DNA from: Blasia pusilla | Lineage: Eukaryota > Marchantiophyta > Marchantiopsida > Blasiales | Direction of reading: 5' to 3' | Assembly: GCA_050084515.1 (NCBI GenBank) | Contig: CM114274.1 | Location: forward strand, 24,800,001-24,864,000 | DNA: 64,000 bases | Shown here: one piece after another, positions 46,001 to 58,529 of the stretch | How the letters are laid out: each line of letters begins with the position of its first letter | How positions within the stretch are numbered: position 1 is the stretch's first letter | The notes under the pieces: generated by a model | Database searches by the model: none | Told to the model about the DNA's origin: nothing | What the model saw: only the letters and a program-made list of their open reading frames with translations | Made by a program: the position numbers and the translations under genes

Positions 46001-46903
46001 AAGGAAGGCGTACCTTGGTGGATCGCAGCCTCGGGATACCTGTCCCTGGCACTTCTGTCCACACTGGTCGTACCGCATATTTTCCAGCAGGTGAAGTGGT
46101 ATTTCGTGCTGTGTGCTTACCTGATTGCGCCCATCTTGGCTTTCTGCAACGCCTACGGATGTGGGCTCACGGACTGGAGCCTCGCGGGCACGTACGGGAA
46201 GATTGTGCTGTTCATATTCGCAGCGTGGGCCGGGCAGCAGGACGGCGGAGTCATCGCGGGCCTCGCAACGTGCGGCGTGATGATGTCGATCGTCTCATCC
46301 GCGTCCGACTTGATGAAGGACTTCAAAACGGGATACCTCACGCTGTCCTCGCCGCGATCTATGTTCATCAGTCAGATGATCGGAACTCTCATGGGCTGCG
46401 TAGTCGCACCTGCCACCTTCTGGCTGTTTTGGACGGCTTTCGACGTCGGCAACGACGACGGCCAATACCCCGCTCCGTACGCGACCATCTACAGGACCAT
46501 GGCGATCGTGGGCGTCACCGGATTCAGCTCGCTACCGGACCACTGCCTCCAGCTCTGCGTCGCGTTCTTCGCGTTCGCCGTGCTCACTAATCTGGTGAAG
46601 GACTTGGTGCCCACGGAACTGTCCGGCTGCATTCCCATTCCGATGGCCATGGCCATCCCGTTCTACATCGGCCCCTACTTCACCATCGATATGTTCGTAG
46701 GGACGCTTATCATGTTCTTCTGGCAGCGACAGCGAAGGCAGAACTGCGAGGCGCTGTCGCCGGCGGTCGCGTCCGGTCTCATCTGCGGCGATGGCGTGTG
46801 GTCTGTCCCCGCGGCTTTCCTCGCGCTGGCGCGAATAGAACCCCCCATCTGCATGGCCTTCTTACCTTCCGACTCACCGCTGCTCTCCTCGCTCGGAGCT
46901 TGA
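40026..46903 (+). CDS. Yellow Stripe-Like metal-nicotianamine transporter (7 exons)
   Basis: Oligopeptide-transporter-family YSL protein, a multi-spanning membrane protein; known YSLs carry iron, zinc or copper chelated to nicotianamine or phytosiderophores. Inferred exons: 40026-40362, 40830-40999, 41190-41287, 41669-41806, 42019-42208, 42427-42550, 45942-46903. All introns are GT-AG, and the joined frame is open for 672 codons, the usual YSL length. Motifs in order: [158 protein letters not shown] and [13 protein letters not shown]. Start chosen as the first of two adjacent ATGs with G at -3; an in-frame ATG at 39918 would add 36 residues in a weak context. Intron 6 is 3.4 kb, the others 109-467 bp. 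No lesion seen, so it is probably functional. Substrate cannot be inferred. Confidence 0.92.
42551..45941 (+). other. Large intron 6 of the YSL gene
   Basis: 3391 bp, starting GTGAGT and ending TGCTTCAG. Small open frames on both strands show no family motif and no transposable element is recognisable. Short imperfect duplications occur near the 3' end: CATGTTTGAGATTTCC...GGAATGGAAGGACTCCG is repeated at about 45788-45833 and 45865-45906. A host-size explanation (old insertion now unrecognisable) is possible. Confidence 0.6.
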
Positions 46904-48380
46904 GGGCCTCGCCATCGCTGTACATTTATTACACATGCTCCACGAAACACGATTCTTTTTAAGACAGGCCTCTCACGAAAACAACAAATACCTCCAAGTT
47001 CGACGCTAACGAACACCGGACACCTGTACTCGCAACGGATGCCTTTCGCTTCCGGCACCTGCACTCTCAACTCATACTTTCCTACTTCACGGTACCTGGT
47101 GCTCTCGTCAACAAATGCCTCCTCTACCTCTTGGGGGCTGTCTCCGAGGTGGTCTCTAGTCAGCTAGTCACGGAGGAGGTAGAGGTAGAGGCACTGGGAG
47201 GTGGTCTCTACATTCTTGGTCACCACTGATGAATTTGGGGTGAAGGGATGCATCAATGGTGCATGCCATGGGACCGCACTAGATCTTTTACTGCGATCAT
47301 GGGGTCGCTCACGCATTTTGTGTTAGTGATCTTTTCTTGGTGTTTGTTGTTTAGTCATTAGATGCACGGATACGTATGGGAAGGCTTTCAGGAATCTGCA
47401 CGACAAGAGGAGATGGGTCGGATTGTAGGGGAAAGGTGATCCCCTTCATGAAAAGGAATCCTTTTCGAATAATCTCTCAGTTGTGTAAATTTTAGCGGAT
47501 TTCCTATGCTCATTGATCTTGTTCGATAGAGGAATTCCCTCAACATCTACTCAAACTGCTGTACATATTAGTGTTTCCGAACCAATCTCTCATTAAACTC
47601 TAAATGTAATTCAGGGTTAGCATCTGAAGAGGCCGTTTAGGGTTCAGATGGACTGGGAACTTATTCAACTATGGTAAATCCTTCATCCTTACTTAACATA
47701 TACCAAACCTGCAAGAGATGATTAAACGAAATTCCTAAAATTTTCTTCTATCGAAGAAAGGAAATTGTTTAAAAAAAAAGTCACTTCAATTTTTTTTAAG
47801 GGAACTAATATGAGAAATTATTTAAGTAAATGAATCATTATACAAGATATGATCATTCCTAAATGGATTATTTCTTATTTTAACTTATTCACATTTTGAA
47901 AAGGGACCCTCTTTAGCATTGAAAGCAAAGTAAGGAAATTGTACAATAAAAGATGATATTAACATTCTTACTCTCAATTTTTGTGTAATGAAATAATCCT
48001 AAGATTCATTGATGAAAGTTCCAAAAGTAATTTTATTGACAAGAACATAAATAGTTTGGGTGCACATGGCTAATTTTAATACTTCAAAATTGGACTTGCA
48101 ATTTGAATAGTCCATGGACGAATTACAAAAAATATAAAATACGATGTAAGTCTTTTTAAAATGTTAAAGTAAGTTGTCAATTCTAGCCCTAAAGATGTCC
48201 TTTTTATAGTCACTAAAATTTTCTTTTCCTTCTTATTTCTTAATCTTTAGAGCATTTCATTAATTACTTCTACTATATCTATTGTAGATTTGTTGCATAG
48301 CCCGTATTTTATCATGTGTAATCTTGCAATGAAAGATAATAGTTTAATGGGCATTGAGTATCGTATGTTTATATTAGTCT
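46904..48380. other. Downstream of YSL gene, no gene recognised
   Basis: The first few hundred bases presumably hold the YSL 3' untranslated region. I cannot place a polyadenylation site with confidence. At 47120-47215 purine/pyrimidine-rich phrases occur as inverted (CCTCTACCTC/GAGGTAGAGG) and direct (GAGGTGGTCTCTA) repeats. Beyond 47600 the DNA is A/T-rich without coding motifs. Confidence 0.45.
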
Positions 48381-48590
48381 ATGAAATAAATGATATATCC
48401 ACTTTATTATAAAATAAACCTCATAAGAGGACAAAGAAAATTAATAACAACTCAAAAAATGAGTCAAAAAATGCATACAAGAATGTAAATAGAAAATGGC
48501 AACAAGCCAACGCAAACATCGGCTCATCGAACTACACGATTGATAGCTTGAAACAAATCTGACAAGAACACGAGTGATTGGTCAGATGTG
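48380..48590 (-). repeat. LINE 3' tail, minus-strand copy
   Basis: Reverse-orientation match to the LINE 3' end: on the plus strand ATATATCCACTTTATTATAAAATAAA, then AGGACAAAGAAA, ATGCATACAAGAATG, AAATGGCAACAAGCCAACGC, and AAACAAATCTGACAAGAACA. It is the third 3' end of this family in the window. Confidence 0.8.
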
Positions 48591-48875
48591 AATGAAATAA
48601 ATTAAAATCTACTCCTCTTTTGAAGTTTATTTTTATAATACCATAAATCACTAATCCACATTTCTCTTTTTAACAAATTCGAGATGGTGGAATTAAGTTG
48701 TATCACCACTTCCCAACCTTATGGGGTACCCGTTTCCCAGATAGAGAAACAGGTACCTCATAGGGTTCCCTTTCCCTAATTGGGCAAATCCCTATCCTCC
48801 CTCATCTTTGGCTCCTTAACTTCAATATTTATTTATTTATTTAAAATCCCATGTGAAATTGGTGTGTTTAGGCAT

Positions 48876-50997
48876 CTAAACTTGTGAGTATTTCACCGTT
48901 ACAACAACAACATCTATATTTGCAATGGCATTGAAAGCAATCTCAGAAAGATCAGATGATACTCCTCCAAAGCATCCATCAAGGCAACGATCCACTATTT
49001 TCACTTGGATTGTGTTTGAGTTTTTGCAACCTTCACCTATGCATTGGACATTGAAGAACTTACCGCAATTCTGCCCATTAGTCCATAGATCTGCTGTAGA
49101 ACTACCACCAGCAGGAAAAAAAATTTGGTTGGTAGGAAATTGTTTTTCATCAAACCCATAACAAGCTGATGCTGCAACCTCGTACAATCAACACACCACT
49201 TTAGATCTTTCTAACTAGTGTTGCATATGTCTATATACCATCAAAAGGAAAAATGTGACCAAAAAAATGGCTTAAATAATCTTACTGATTAAGGGATAAT
49301 TGAAGTCATGAGATGGGCAAGTAATTGAAATGAAGGGAAAAGCAAACTTTGCAAGATAGATTGACATGTTCTCAAAACGAAGAACATAATTTCTTCTCCT
49401 TATTATTTCCAAATGTATACACAATTAAAAGAAAAAGTAGGTAACATCATCATTTTAGACAATTTTACATAAGGATGATCATCAAAGTTAGGAGAGTGGG
49501 TTGAAGGGAGGAAGAGAGTTTTTTGCTTTATTTTCTTTATCATAAATTAATATGGAGATGGGGATTTGGAAAGATGGGGTAGAAGGTGTACAATCAGGGG
49601 TTTTCCCCCCACATTGTTAAAGCCTAGATCCCTAGACGCATGTCGAGAACATAACCAAACTCGTCCGACATACACTACAATGCAAGTTTCCAAGGGTTGT
49701 GGAACAGATTTCCACGCCCACGACAAACTCGTCCCACGGTGATTCTCACGATTCCCCACGTTTACAAGGACCCTACAATTTCAGGTGCCCACGGGATCCA
49801 ACCCTAAATGTTCCATTCATAGATCATCATATGTGACTTAGTAACTTAGTTTATTTCCTCTCCGAAATAACTAAGATGCTACCTCATCCCTCTTCTCTTA
49901 AGAAATTTCACGTCGTTGAGGAAAGAACTTTCCTCTTGGAATGACCCCCTTCCACAATTAATGATTTAATGAGTACTATCACTTTTTGGAAATATTTTCA
50001 TTCCAAAATTTAAAAATATTTTTCACTCTCTGAAATCTTAAAAGAGTAATAATATTTCACTTTTAAGACCATTATACTGTTTAATTAAAATTTAAGTAAT
50101 ACTCAACTTCCCTACAAAAATTCACTCTTCCATAAAAGTTTAAACAATACTCACGGTTCCTTCCACTCTTACCACCAAAATAACATCCACTAATTACATT
50201 ATAAGTTACTCTTAACTAATAAAATCATTTCTTTTTTTCATTAAAATTTAATTTTTATTTTCTAAAATATAATATGATTATTTCTTAAAATAATAATATT
50301 TTTCATTTTTTTTACTCATATCATTCTTTTTTCTTACCATACACTTAAGATCGCCCATTATAATATACATTAATTTAATTATTAATTAATTAAACAATAT
50401 TCTTCTCTCATTTTCTCTACCCATATAATGTGAATCAAATATAAAATTCAAGCATGTACTGTTCCAGTATTTTTGTCTCATTTCCATTTAGGGTCTCCTA
50501 TTATAGTATAGATTAGAATTCCTCCTAATATAATCTAGATTAGAATTCCTCTTAGGATGACATATTTTGCCTTATTTTCCATTTAGGGTCTCCTAATATA
50601 ATTTGGATGACATTTTTGTCTTATTGTCCATTTAGGGTCTCCTATTATATTTTAGAGTAGAATTCCTCTTAAGACGACATATTTTGATTGAACTGGGAAG
50701 GGCTTGGGAATTGATGACAGGTGGAAATTAAGGTAGGGCCGTATGGTTAAGGAGCTTACGAGAATAGGGCGACGTGTAAAAGGTCGCTTCTCCTTTTAAG
50801 CTGCCCCTTACAACGTTGGTACATTCCTTCAAGGCATCCCTCACCGCAGTAGACTGAAGTGGTCCCGCAGTAACCGGATTGGTGACAACACAAACCATCC
50901 ATGCAAACTGTGCAGTTACTTCGCGAGAGACACGCGTCCGTTGCGCTAACACACTGCGCCAGACGCGATCACAGTCATCCAAATGGGTCGAATCCAT
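48876..50997 (-). CDS. EG45-like (plant natriuretic peptide-like) double-psi beta-barrel protein
   Basis: Two exons inferred on the minus strand: 50997-50760 and 49171-48876, with a 1588-bp intron (GTAAGC donor, TTGCAG acceptor). The splice restores GEATFYTSPYS followed by P and then SACYGFDEKQFP, as expected for EG45/expansin-like DPBB proteins. The second exon carries NGQNCGKFFNVQCIGEGC, TIQVKIVDRCLDGC, DLSEIAFNAIA and ends VTVKYSQV. Joined length is 177 residues from the ATG at 50997; a start at 50898 would give 144, closer to the usual 130 or so. Family members are secreted apoplastic proteins linked to stress and water relations. A convincing signal peptide is not visible from either start, so the true first exon or start could differ. 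Confidence 0.75.
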
Positions 50998-52345
50998 TCC
51001 CTTCCCCGAAGAAATTCATGTGCCGCCTTCCCAACTTGGAAGTGGTTTGAAATCCCTGGGAACGAGCACGCGCGTGCCCATGATCAATATCTCGTAACCA
51101 GATCCATCCACTGATCGCTTACATGATTTTGTTGAACTCTCTCTTTAGCTGATAAGGTCCCCCCGTAAGATGTGAAAACACATCCGCCTTTACATCTCCA
51201 CAAATACTTATCTCCATTCTCATGAAACCATACCCTCTCGTTGATCTACACACCCAACAGCAGTGAATCACGTTAGGATTGATCTTATTCCACAAGCAAA
51301 GATCATTGCAACCTTGTCCTTTGTTGCCAGGTGGAGTGTCTTGAGCCCATGACTAACTGAACTAATCGAAGCTATCTCTAAACTCAGGACGGCAGCGAGC
51401 TAGCCGAGACTAGCGCAACCCTACTTTTATATTTCCGTAGTCGTGGCATCGAGAGATTGGTTCCCGCCGGCAGAGTAGGGCTTAGATGGTCACTCGTTCG
51501 GAAACAAATTTGGAAGAGATAAAAAAAATCAATCGAGAAGCGAAAGAAACATGAAATAGAAGAGGATGGTAAAACCCATCAAAAGTTAAATCTCCAATTT
51601 TAAGAGAGAACTTTTTAGATAGCCATACTTTTTTTTAACGCTCAACGAATAAGTCCCCCAAAGCTTAAATTTATAACATTAACAATTAAAGAAACATGAT
51701 GAGCGAATTAAAAGAGTTTTAATACACGATGGGGTTTTCTCCTTCTCTAACAAAAGAGTGTGTAAAAGACGTTTACATTTTCCTGCGAAACCGACACTGC
51801 TAGAAACTTAAAATAAGACACCAATGTGCATCTTTAGGAAAAAACAATGGAATAAATCCAAACAACGGTCAGCTTCTCGAATGAGCCGCTGATTGTGAAG
51901 CTGGGAACACCCTCGGCTCCCGCTTCCACGTTTGAAATGTTCTACATGTCTACTCTTCCGCGCATTTTCATAAGCCGGTTCTCACCTCTTCCCATCACGG
52001 GGGATCTTGGACGGTATTATGACGTGACCGTTCCAAGAATTCTACTCCCGCTAAACACCTTCCGAAGGTATTTCGTTTGGATTTGTCAACTTCGACTCCG
52101 AAATCCAGACACTCGCACTTCAGGTTTCCTTCATCGGGACTCGATTCTTCCGGGAACTTGGCTCAGATTTTCCTTTCCTGGGACTCGACGCATCCGATCT
52201 TCGGAACAGACGACTCTCAGCATTCCTCCATAGTCTCGAGAGCTAAACGCCGACTGCTGATCACAGGGATATCAATTCACCGGAGCTCCCACGAATTCGC
52301 TTCTCCCCACTCGTGGACTCTGAAGGGCAGAGATCTGTGATTGCT
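50998..52345. other. Upstream of EG45-like gene, no gene recognised
   Basis: Probably includes the promoter of the minus-strand EG45-like gene. No protein family is recognised in the small open frames (such as 51895-52233). A/T-rich between 51500 and 51850. Confidence 0.45.
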
Positions 52346-53060
52346 GGTAATGGCTAGAACATATGATGAAAAATGGTTGCAATTGCAGGTAATGGCTAAC
52401 ACAAACCATGGAAGAGAGTTGCAATCGCCGTTGAAGGCTACAACAAACAATATAATTAGAATTAGATTTCTAGTCACGATAAGGGCAAGAACAAGCGATG
52501 GAATAGAGTCTGCAATCGATTCCAGGTAAAGGCTAGAAGAAACAACGAAAGAGAGCTGCAATCGCAGATAAAGGCTGGAACAAACAATGGAAGAAATCTG
52601 CAGTCGCAGATAAAGGCAAGAACAAGCGATGGAAGATGGCCTGAAATCGCAGGTGAAGGCTAGAATAAACAAATGGAAGAGAGTTGCAATCGCAGGTAAA
52701 GGCGAGAAAAAGCGATGGAAGAGAGCTTGCAATTGCAGTGAAGGCAAGATCAAGCGATGGAAGAGAGCCTAAAATCGCAGGTGATGGCTAGAACTGACAA
52801 CTGCATAGAGAGCAATTGCATCTAAAGGCAAGAACAAAATTAGAGGAGAGCTGAAATCGCAGTTAATGGCTACAACAAACGCTAGAAGAGAGCTGCAATC
52901 GCCGGTAATGGCTAGAACAAACAATGGAACAGAGGCCGCGATCGCAGCTGATGACTAAGACAAGCACTGGCAGACAGCATGCAATCACAGTTGACGGCTA
53001 ATACAAACAATGGAAGGCAGGTGCAATCGCAGCTCAAACCCGGAACAGACGATGTCTTGC
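52346..53060 (+). repeat. Minisatellite with 42-bp unit (about 17 copies)
   Basis: Degenerate tandem array. The unit resembles AAGGCTAGAACAAACAATGG then AAGAGAGCTGCAATCGCAGGT. Starts of successive units fall near 52346, 52391, 52431, 52485, 52527, 52568, 52611, 52655, 52698, 52739, 52782, 52822, 52864, 52906, 52948, 52993 and 53035. Because 42 is divisible by three, several units read open on the plus strand as a 14-residue repeat close to KARTNNGRELQSQV. Indels break the frame across the array. Confidence 0.85.
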
Positions 53061-54371
53061 AGCGGCTGCCATCTCACATGGTGGAAAGTTTTGGAAGCCG
53101 CCGATCCGACAGTGAAGACCCGCGCAGCCGCAGAGTAGAATTGTGTATGGACCAGCTGGTACGACTGACATGTCGCGTCCAGCCATGGGAGGCACGATAG
53201 AGAAACATCCCGCAGTTTTCCCGGTTTACCATCGTTTCCATCCTCCCGTCCTCACGGCGTCTTGGGTCGGGGTGCCGGAAGAGGTAGACGGGTATTCTAC
53301 AGACACGATATTGGAAGTCTCCCGTATAAGTCCGGCATCCATCTATATTCCTTCTTATTAGGAAACACTTCTATCCTTGATATTTGGTCAGAAACATGTT
53401 TTAAATTTATTTTTTAAATGAAATTACGTGTAACATCATTAATTTGTTCCTTTCATAAATTATATATTAATTTTTCAAACACCATGTTAGAAAAATAACA
53501 TTCCCTCAACGTAGGAAAAGATCGTCCTTGTTTTGGAGTCAAATGTTATGGGACGTCACGAGATTGACGCCCCGCTATATGTGAGACGACCTATTAGGGC
53601 CACTCACTGCCGGAGTTGGGAGGCCTCCGGGAGTCGTGGCAACGGGCAATGCCCGTTTGAAGAAACGAGTACTTACACACGGCTCCCGTTTCTGGGAACG
53701 GCAATTTTTAGGAACGTCCGAAAGAAATTTTTGTCCTCTTTCGGATGATACTAATTTTTAAATTATTGTTTATAAAAAATTTATTATTATTATTCAATAA
53801 AGTCCATTCGTGTGGACTACACGGGAATTTCCTCCGTCCCCGTATTTGTTCCCCGTCAGGAGGAAATGAGTGGCGCTATTAGGGCCGCTCAAATCTCGGC
53901 CGCAAGAATTGAAGACGGGACATGAGTGGCTAACTAAGAAAGACGAGAAAGGTCTTTCTTAGTTAGCTTATACATTAGAATGACGAAACTTTTTATTTGC
54001 TGTGAACAGGAAGGGAAAACGATAATCTCTTGCCATTCTCGTCCATGGAAATACCCGTCCTTGTCATATATAGGGGTAGCCGTTGGACTTGGTTCTACGG
54101 TCAAGCTTTAAGCAGCCCTATTGTAAGGCTATCATTTAGTGGCACTAATATTATTATTCGAAATGGACTTCTCATGGACAAACATTTGCAAAGTTTTGCA
54201 CTTTTCTTCCTTTCATATGGTTTGATAAGAATTCTCTTACAGTTATATTATGATTGTCAAAAGTTGCAAATTAATTCTTGTCTTTTTTCAGTAATGTTGG
54301 ACTTTGATTAGGTGTGGAAAAGTAGATATATGGTGGAGGATTTGTGAACATTAATTGTAAATAACTATGTT
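53061..54371. other. Intergenic, no gene recognised; includes hairpin
   Basis: No coding motif. The phrase TATTAGGGCC(A/G)CTCA occurs twice (about 53590 and 53878). ATTTCCTCC at 53827 pairs with GGAGGAAAT at 53861. A perfect hairpin lies at 53929-53967. Confidence 0.5.
53929..53967. repeat. Perfect 16-bp hairpin
   Basis: GCTAACTAAGAAAGAC (53929-53944) and its exact reverse complement (53952-53967) enclose a 7-base loop. No flanking duplication recognised. Confidence 0.85.
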
Positions 54372-57300
54372 TGGTGCAAAGTGAAGAGGATAAATTAAAC
54401 TTAAGTCTTAAACTTCGCTCTTTCCATCCAGGTCTTCCTCGTCCTAGACTCTACACTCACATTCCTATTGCTCTTCGCCCCATCACCCAACAAACTTTGA
54501 TTTTCCCATTAGAAAGGTTAGCGCGTGACCCCACGTATATAAATTCTTGGTATCTCCTATTACTCTTCCCATAATGGGTTTTAGTCCTCCCTCCAAGGGG
54601 TGGTGCAACGGGTCATTGTGAAACCTCCACACGTATTCAACGCTTTATGTTGAGGGATTGGGAGAATCTTCAGAATAAGCATGTACTTCGAGCAGAGGCC
54701 TTAGCTACGGCTCATCCCACTCAACATGCCAATCATGGGAGGCCTTCAATACAACAACGCTTTCGACAAAGTCTACTTTTGGGGCATGTTGGTGAGTTTT
54801 CACGTGCAACTCGAGCATTGGGTCCTCTTTCTCCGGCGGTTCCAAGTGCAGAAACTGTGGCTCTCTTAGAAGCTCTTCATCCTGCTTCAAGTGGCAATGC
54901 TCCACCTTTTGTGGAAGACTATACAACGGACCTTGACTGGGAGCTTGACTTGGAGGTTTTCACAAGGGCTTTTCTGCATATTCCTCGCTTATCAGCAAGC
55001 GGGCTATCAGGAATGGTTTTTGAGCATCTCTACGATTGCTTTATCCTAGCAAATTCAGCAAGTGGCTTTGTCTCTCTATATAAGGTGTGTGCACATATGG
55101 CGGCAGGTCGTCTTCCATTCTCTATCTCTAGGCTCTTAGGGGCTTGTCGTTTGTTGGCTATGGATAAGCCTCCTTCAGGTGTGTGCCCTTTGGCTATTGG
55201 AGAGGTTTTATACCGCTTGGTTAGTCGACCCCTATGCTTGCAATTTCGTCCTCACTTTAGTGCTCACTTATTTCCTCATCAATTTGGAGTGGCAACTCCT
55301 TGAGGTTGTGAGGCTGTGGTGCATGGGATTCGCTCCACTCTTGCTATTCATCCAGATTGGGTAGCAATTCAAGTCGATGTGGCTAACGCATTCAATTCAA
55401 TTTCTCGTGCGGCCATCTTTGAGGAGTTACGTTATGAGGAGGACACCTCGTGAGCCTCATTCCATTTGTTCGCTCCTTCTATGCCTATGATACGCCCATT
55501 ATCCATTCCCATCATGCTACTTCTGGGGAATATAGTATTCTACAATCGGCTTGTGGCACACGTCAAGGTGATCCCATGGATGGCCCACTCTTTGCCATTG
55601 CCCATTTTCGTGCCCTCCGAGCATCAGTGCAAGCATTTCCATCTTGTCTTCTCCCTTCTATTGTTGATGACACTCACATTATAGGTCCTCCTTCTGAAGT
55701 GGTTCCTGCTTATACCCATTCCGTGGAACAACTCTCTTTCTTAAACCTTAAAATCCAACCTAGTAAATGTGGAGTATGGTCTCCTTCATGCCTTCCCTCA
55801 ACATTCACCCCACCTACTCCTGATTTTCCCATCTACATTGAAGGGGTTAGAGTTCTTGGGGTCCGAATTGGCTTCATCGACTATGCCTCAAAGTTCTTGG
55901 ATGAGGCCCTTTTGAAAGACGTGGAATGGCTTCATTTGTTACCTCATCTAGGGGATCCCCAAGTTGCTTATGGGATTCTCTCCCAATGTTTTCTACGACG
56001 TCCTTCCTACCTTCTTGGCACTTATGCTCCCACTTCAAGGTTCTTACATCGGTTGGCATCTTTTGATGCTTCTATCTTGGCAACTTTTGATCAACTTTTT
56101 GTCCCGAATACCTTTGAGGGAGAGGATGGTGTCTTTGCTACACGACAAGCTATCTTGCCTATTTCTTTTGGAGGGGTGGGACTGTCCTCCACAGTCGCAT
56201 CTACTCCCGTAGCCTTTTGGGGAGTTGGGTGTTGGTAGCACCGATTATGGCTTCAAGGTTTCTCCAAGCAGATACACCTATCTTGATGGACCATATCGCC
56301 CATGTAGAGGAGGGGGACTTGTTATTTCAACAATAAATGAGATCTGCACAAGCTCTTCTTCCTCTTGCTACACAAGAAATTCTACTCCCTTTCAGTCAAC
56401 TGATTATGGAAGGGCTTGATCGACTTCAAGAGCATATCTCCGAGAATCTGCATCAAATCAACTTTTCCAGCATTCTCTCCGAGGCATCCTTTGATGCTAA
56501 TCAAGCTTGTCTACATTCATGTGCGGGTATCAAAGCGGGGGCGTGGCTTATTGCAAATCCTCTAATTCTTCCATTTCGTCTTCCTCGAAGTATATTCTCG
56601 ACAGCTTTGCGGTTACGTCTTGGACTTCCCCATCCTTCTCTCTTAGGTGTGCCGAATTGTGTATGCGGGGATCCCATTCATGCCAAGGGTATCCATATTC
56701 TCCGATGTGGACATGGTGGAGAATGAATGGCCACAGATGATGTCATTAGAGAGGCGGTAGCATCGGTGGCTTGTACTGCAGGATACACCATTGGGCAAGA
56801 GCAACTCCACGTCCTACCTTCAACCAACACAAGCAACCTCTCGTCGGAGAGTGGATCTTGTTATGTCTCGAGATGGATTCCGGACACTAGGTGATGTGGT
56901 GGTTGCTGATCCAACACGTTCGGACTTGGTGTGTTGAGCCGCACATATCAAAGGTTTGGCGGCTGAAGCTGCAGCAAGAATCAAGGAATTAAGTTATGTT
57001 GTGAGACATGCAACTTATGGATTTATTCCTTTTGCAATGGAAGTATTCGGTCATTTACATGCGTCTTTTGATACTTTCTTGAAAACATGTGCTCACCACT
57101 CCCTCGAGAATCATCATCTTGCCCCTTCCCATGGTCCTTCTCTCTCGGTAGTTACTACTTATTTTCGGAAATGCACCTCAGTGGCCTTACAACGTGCACA
57201 AGCCTTGGCATTGATACGTCGTGCGGAGGCGGTGGGAGGTCGCTCGCCTTGTCGTCCATTCACGTCTGACCAACCACTCCTGTTCTTGTCAGATTTGTTT

Positions 57301-57465
57301 TGTCATCAATCGTATAGCTTGTTGAGCTAATGTTTGCGTTGGCTTGTTGCCATTTTCTTTTTGCATTCTTTTATGCATGTTTTGACTCCTCTTTTGAGTT
57401 GTTATTACCTCTCTTTGTCCTCTTTTGAGATTTATTTTATAATAAAGTAAATATATTTAGTTATA
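54372..57465 (+). pseudogene. LINE-type (non-LTR) reverse transcriptase element, decayed
   Basis: Plus-strand RT in pieces. Segment 54647-55303 shows AAGRLPFSISRLLGACRLLA and GVCPLAIGEVLYRLVSRPLC. After a shift near 55300 comes VDVANAFNSISRAAIFEELR, then SACGTRQGDPMDGPLFAIAH and LLPSIVDDTHIIGPP, where VDD replaces the usual ADD/YxDD wording. Segment 56337-56726 carries the C-terminal Cys/His motif CVCGDPIHAKGIHILRCGHG. Segment 56956-57330 ends the protein (TYFRKCTSVALQRAQALALI). The 3' end has TTTATAATAAAGTAAATATA. Related RTs are common in land plants. Several frameshifts; inactive. Confidence 0.8.
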
Positions 57466-58529
57466 CTATGCTAGACATGTAAGATTCAAAGGGATGCACA
57501 TGTTGTGAAGGTTTTTTGGGTTCTTAATCGTTGCAAATAGAGCTCTTATGCTCTTGGATATAAAGTTATATTTATGAAATAAAGGATTGTAGGTTGTTGA
57601 AGAAATATGCCTAAGCCAAATACAAGTAGAGGGGATAATTCAATCATGAACCCAAAGAGTGGCTAAACTCTAGGCCCAACATTGGCCAAATGGAAAGAAA
57701 AAGGAGAAACTTCAGATCGTGTTCGAGAATAACTGTGAAAAAAGCAACAAAAGTATCAAAAAAATTTATGAAAAAATCATCACAAGAAAGGGGGCCATTA
57801 GTAGTGGGCTCCCCTAGAGACCCACATATTGAGCAAAAAATGTCAAATTTAAGTTCTAATTGTGGTGGATATTGAGATAAAAAATAGGCAAGAAGGATTC
57901 ACATGGGATGAGAGGTGCACAATTGTCATCTTGCAAATCCTTTTTTCACATTTTCATCTACGTTGCTAGTTTACAAGTATACTTTGTATGAGTCATTTGC
58001 GAGTGGGATGCAAGTTGACTCTAGTTTGCGACTACTCCAAACTTTCCAAGTCAATTGTGATTAAGTTTTGAGATCTTTAATTCTATTTAGTGCACCATGA
58101 TTAATAACATACAGTGAAAGACTTAAAGATTTGCAAAAAAATTAATGAGGAAAAAATGAATAATAATAATAAGGATTTTCATGAATCGATGAAAAAATGG
58201 ATTATTTTGCACAAACTTAGGGACGTTTGAATTGAATAGTTTTTAAATGGAACTTGAAGATGAAGATGTGAGTCAACTGGCTGAGATGAGCAACATGAAA
58301 ATGGTGTCGGTACCCATAAATGTTGGAAACTTATTTTCTAGTAGAAAAATTAGGGACCCATATATGTTGGAAACTTATTTTCTAGTGCTCAACTCTTATA
58401 ATAAATCCAAGGTATTACAAAGTTGGAAAAGAACAGGATAGGAGAATCCATCAAACATACCAAAAAACACTTAAAGGGCCAGTGTACTCAAAACATAGTT
58501 GCACAAAAATAGACATGGATGGACAACTT
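57466..58529. other. Intergenic; includes 44-bp tandem duplication
   Basis: No gene recognised. A direct duplication (period 44 bp) repeats ACCCATAAATGTTGG and ACTTATTTTCTAGT at 58312-58342 and 58356-58386, with one or two differences. Confidence 0.5.

Noticed and set aside
45925-46590. 221-codon plus-strand open frame over the last YSL exon
   Set aside because: It is a shadow of the real YSL frame; its translation is Arg/His/Gly-rich with no motifs.
52277-52753. 158-codon minus-strand open frame as a membrane protein gene
   Set aside because: Its hydrophobic repeats are a by-product of the 42-bp minisatellite; no start context or homologue recognised.
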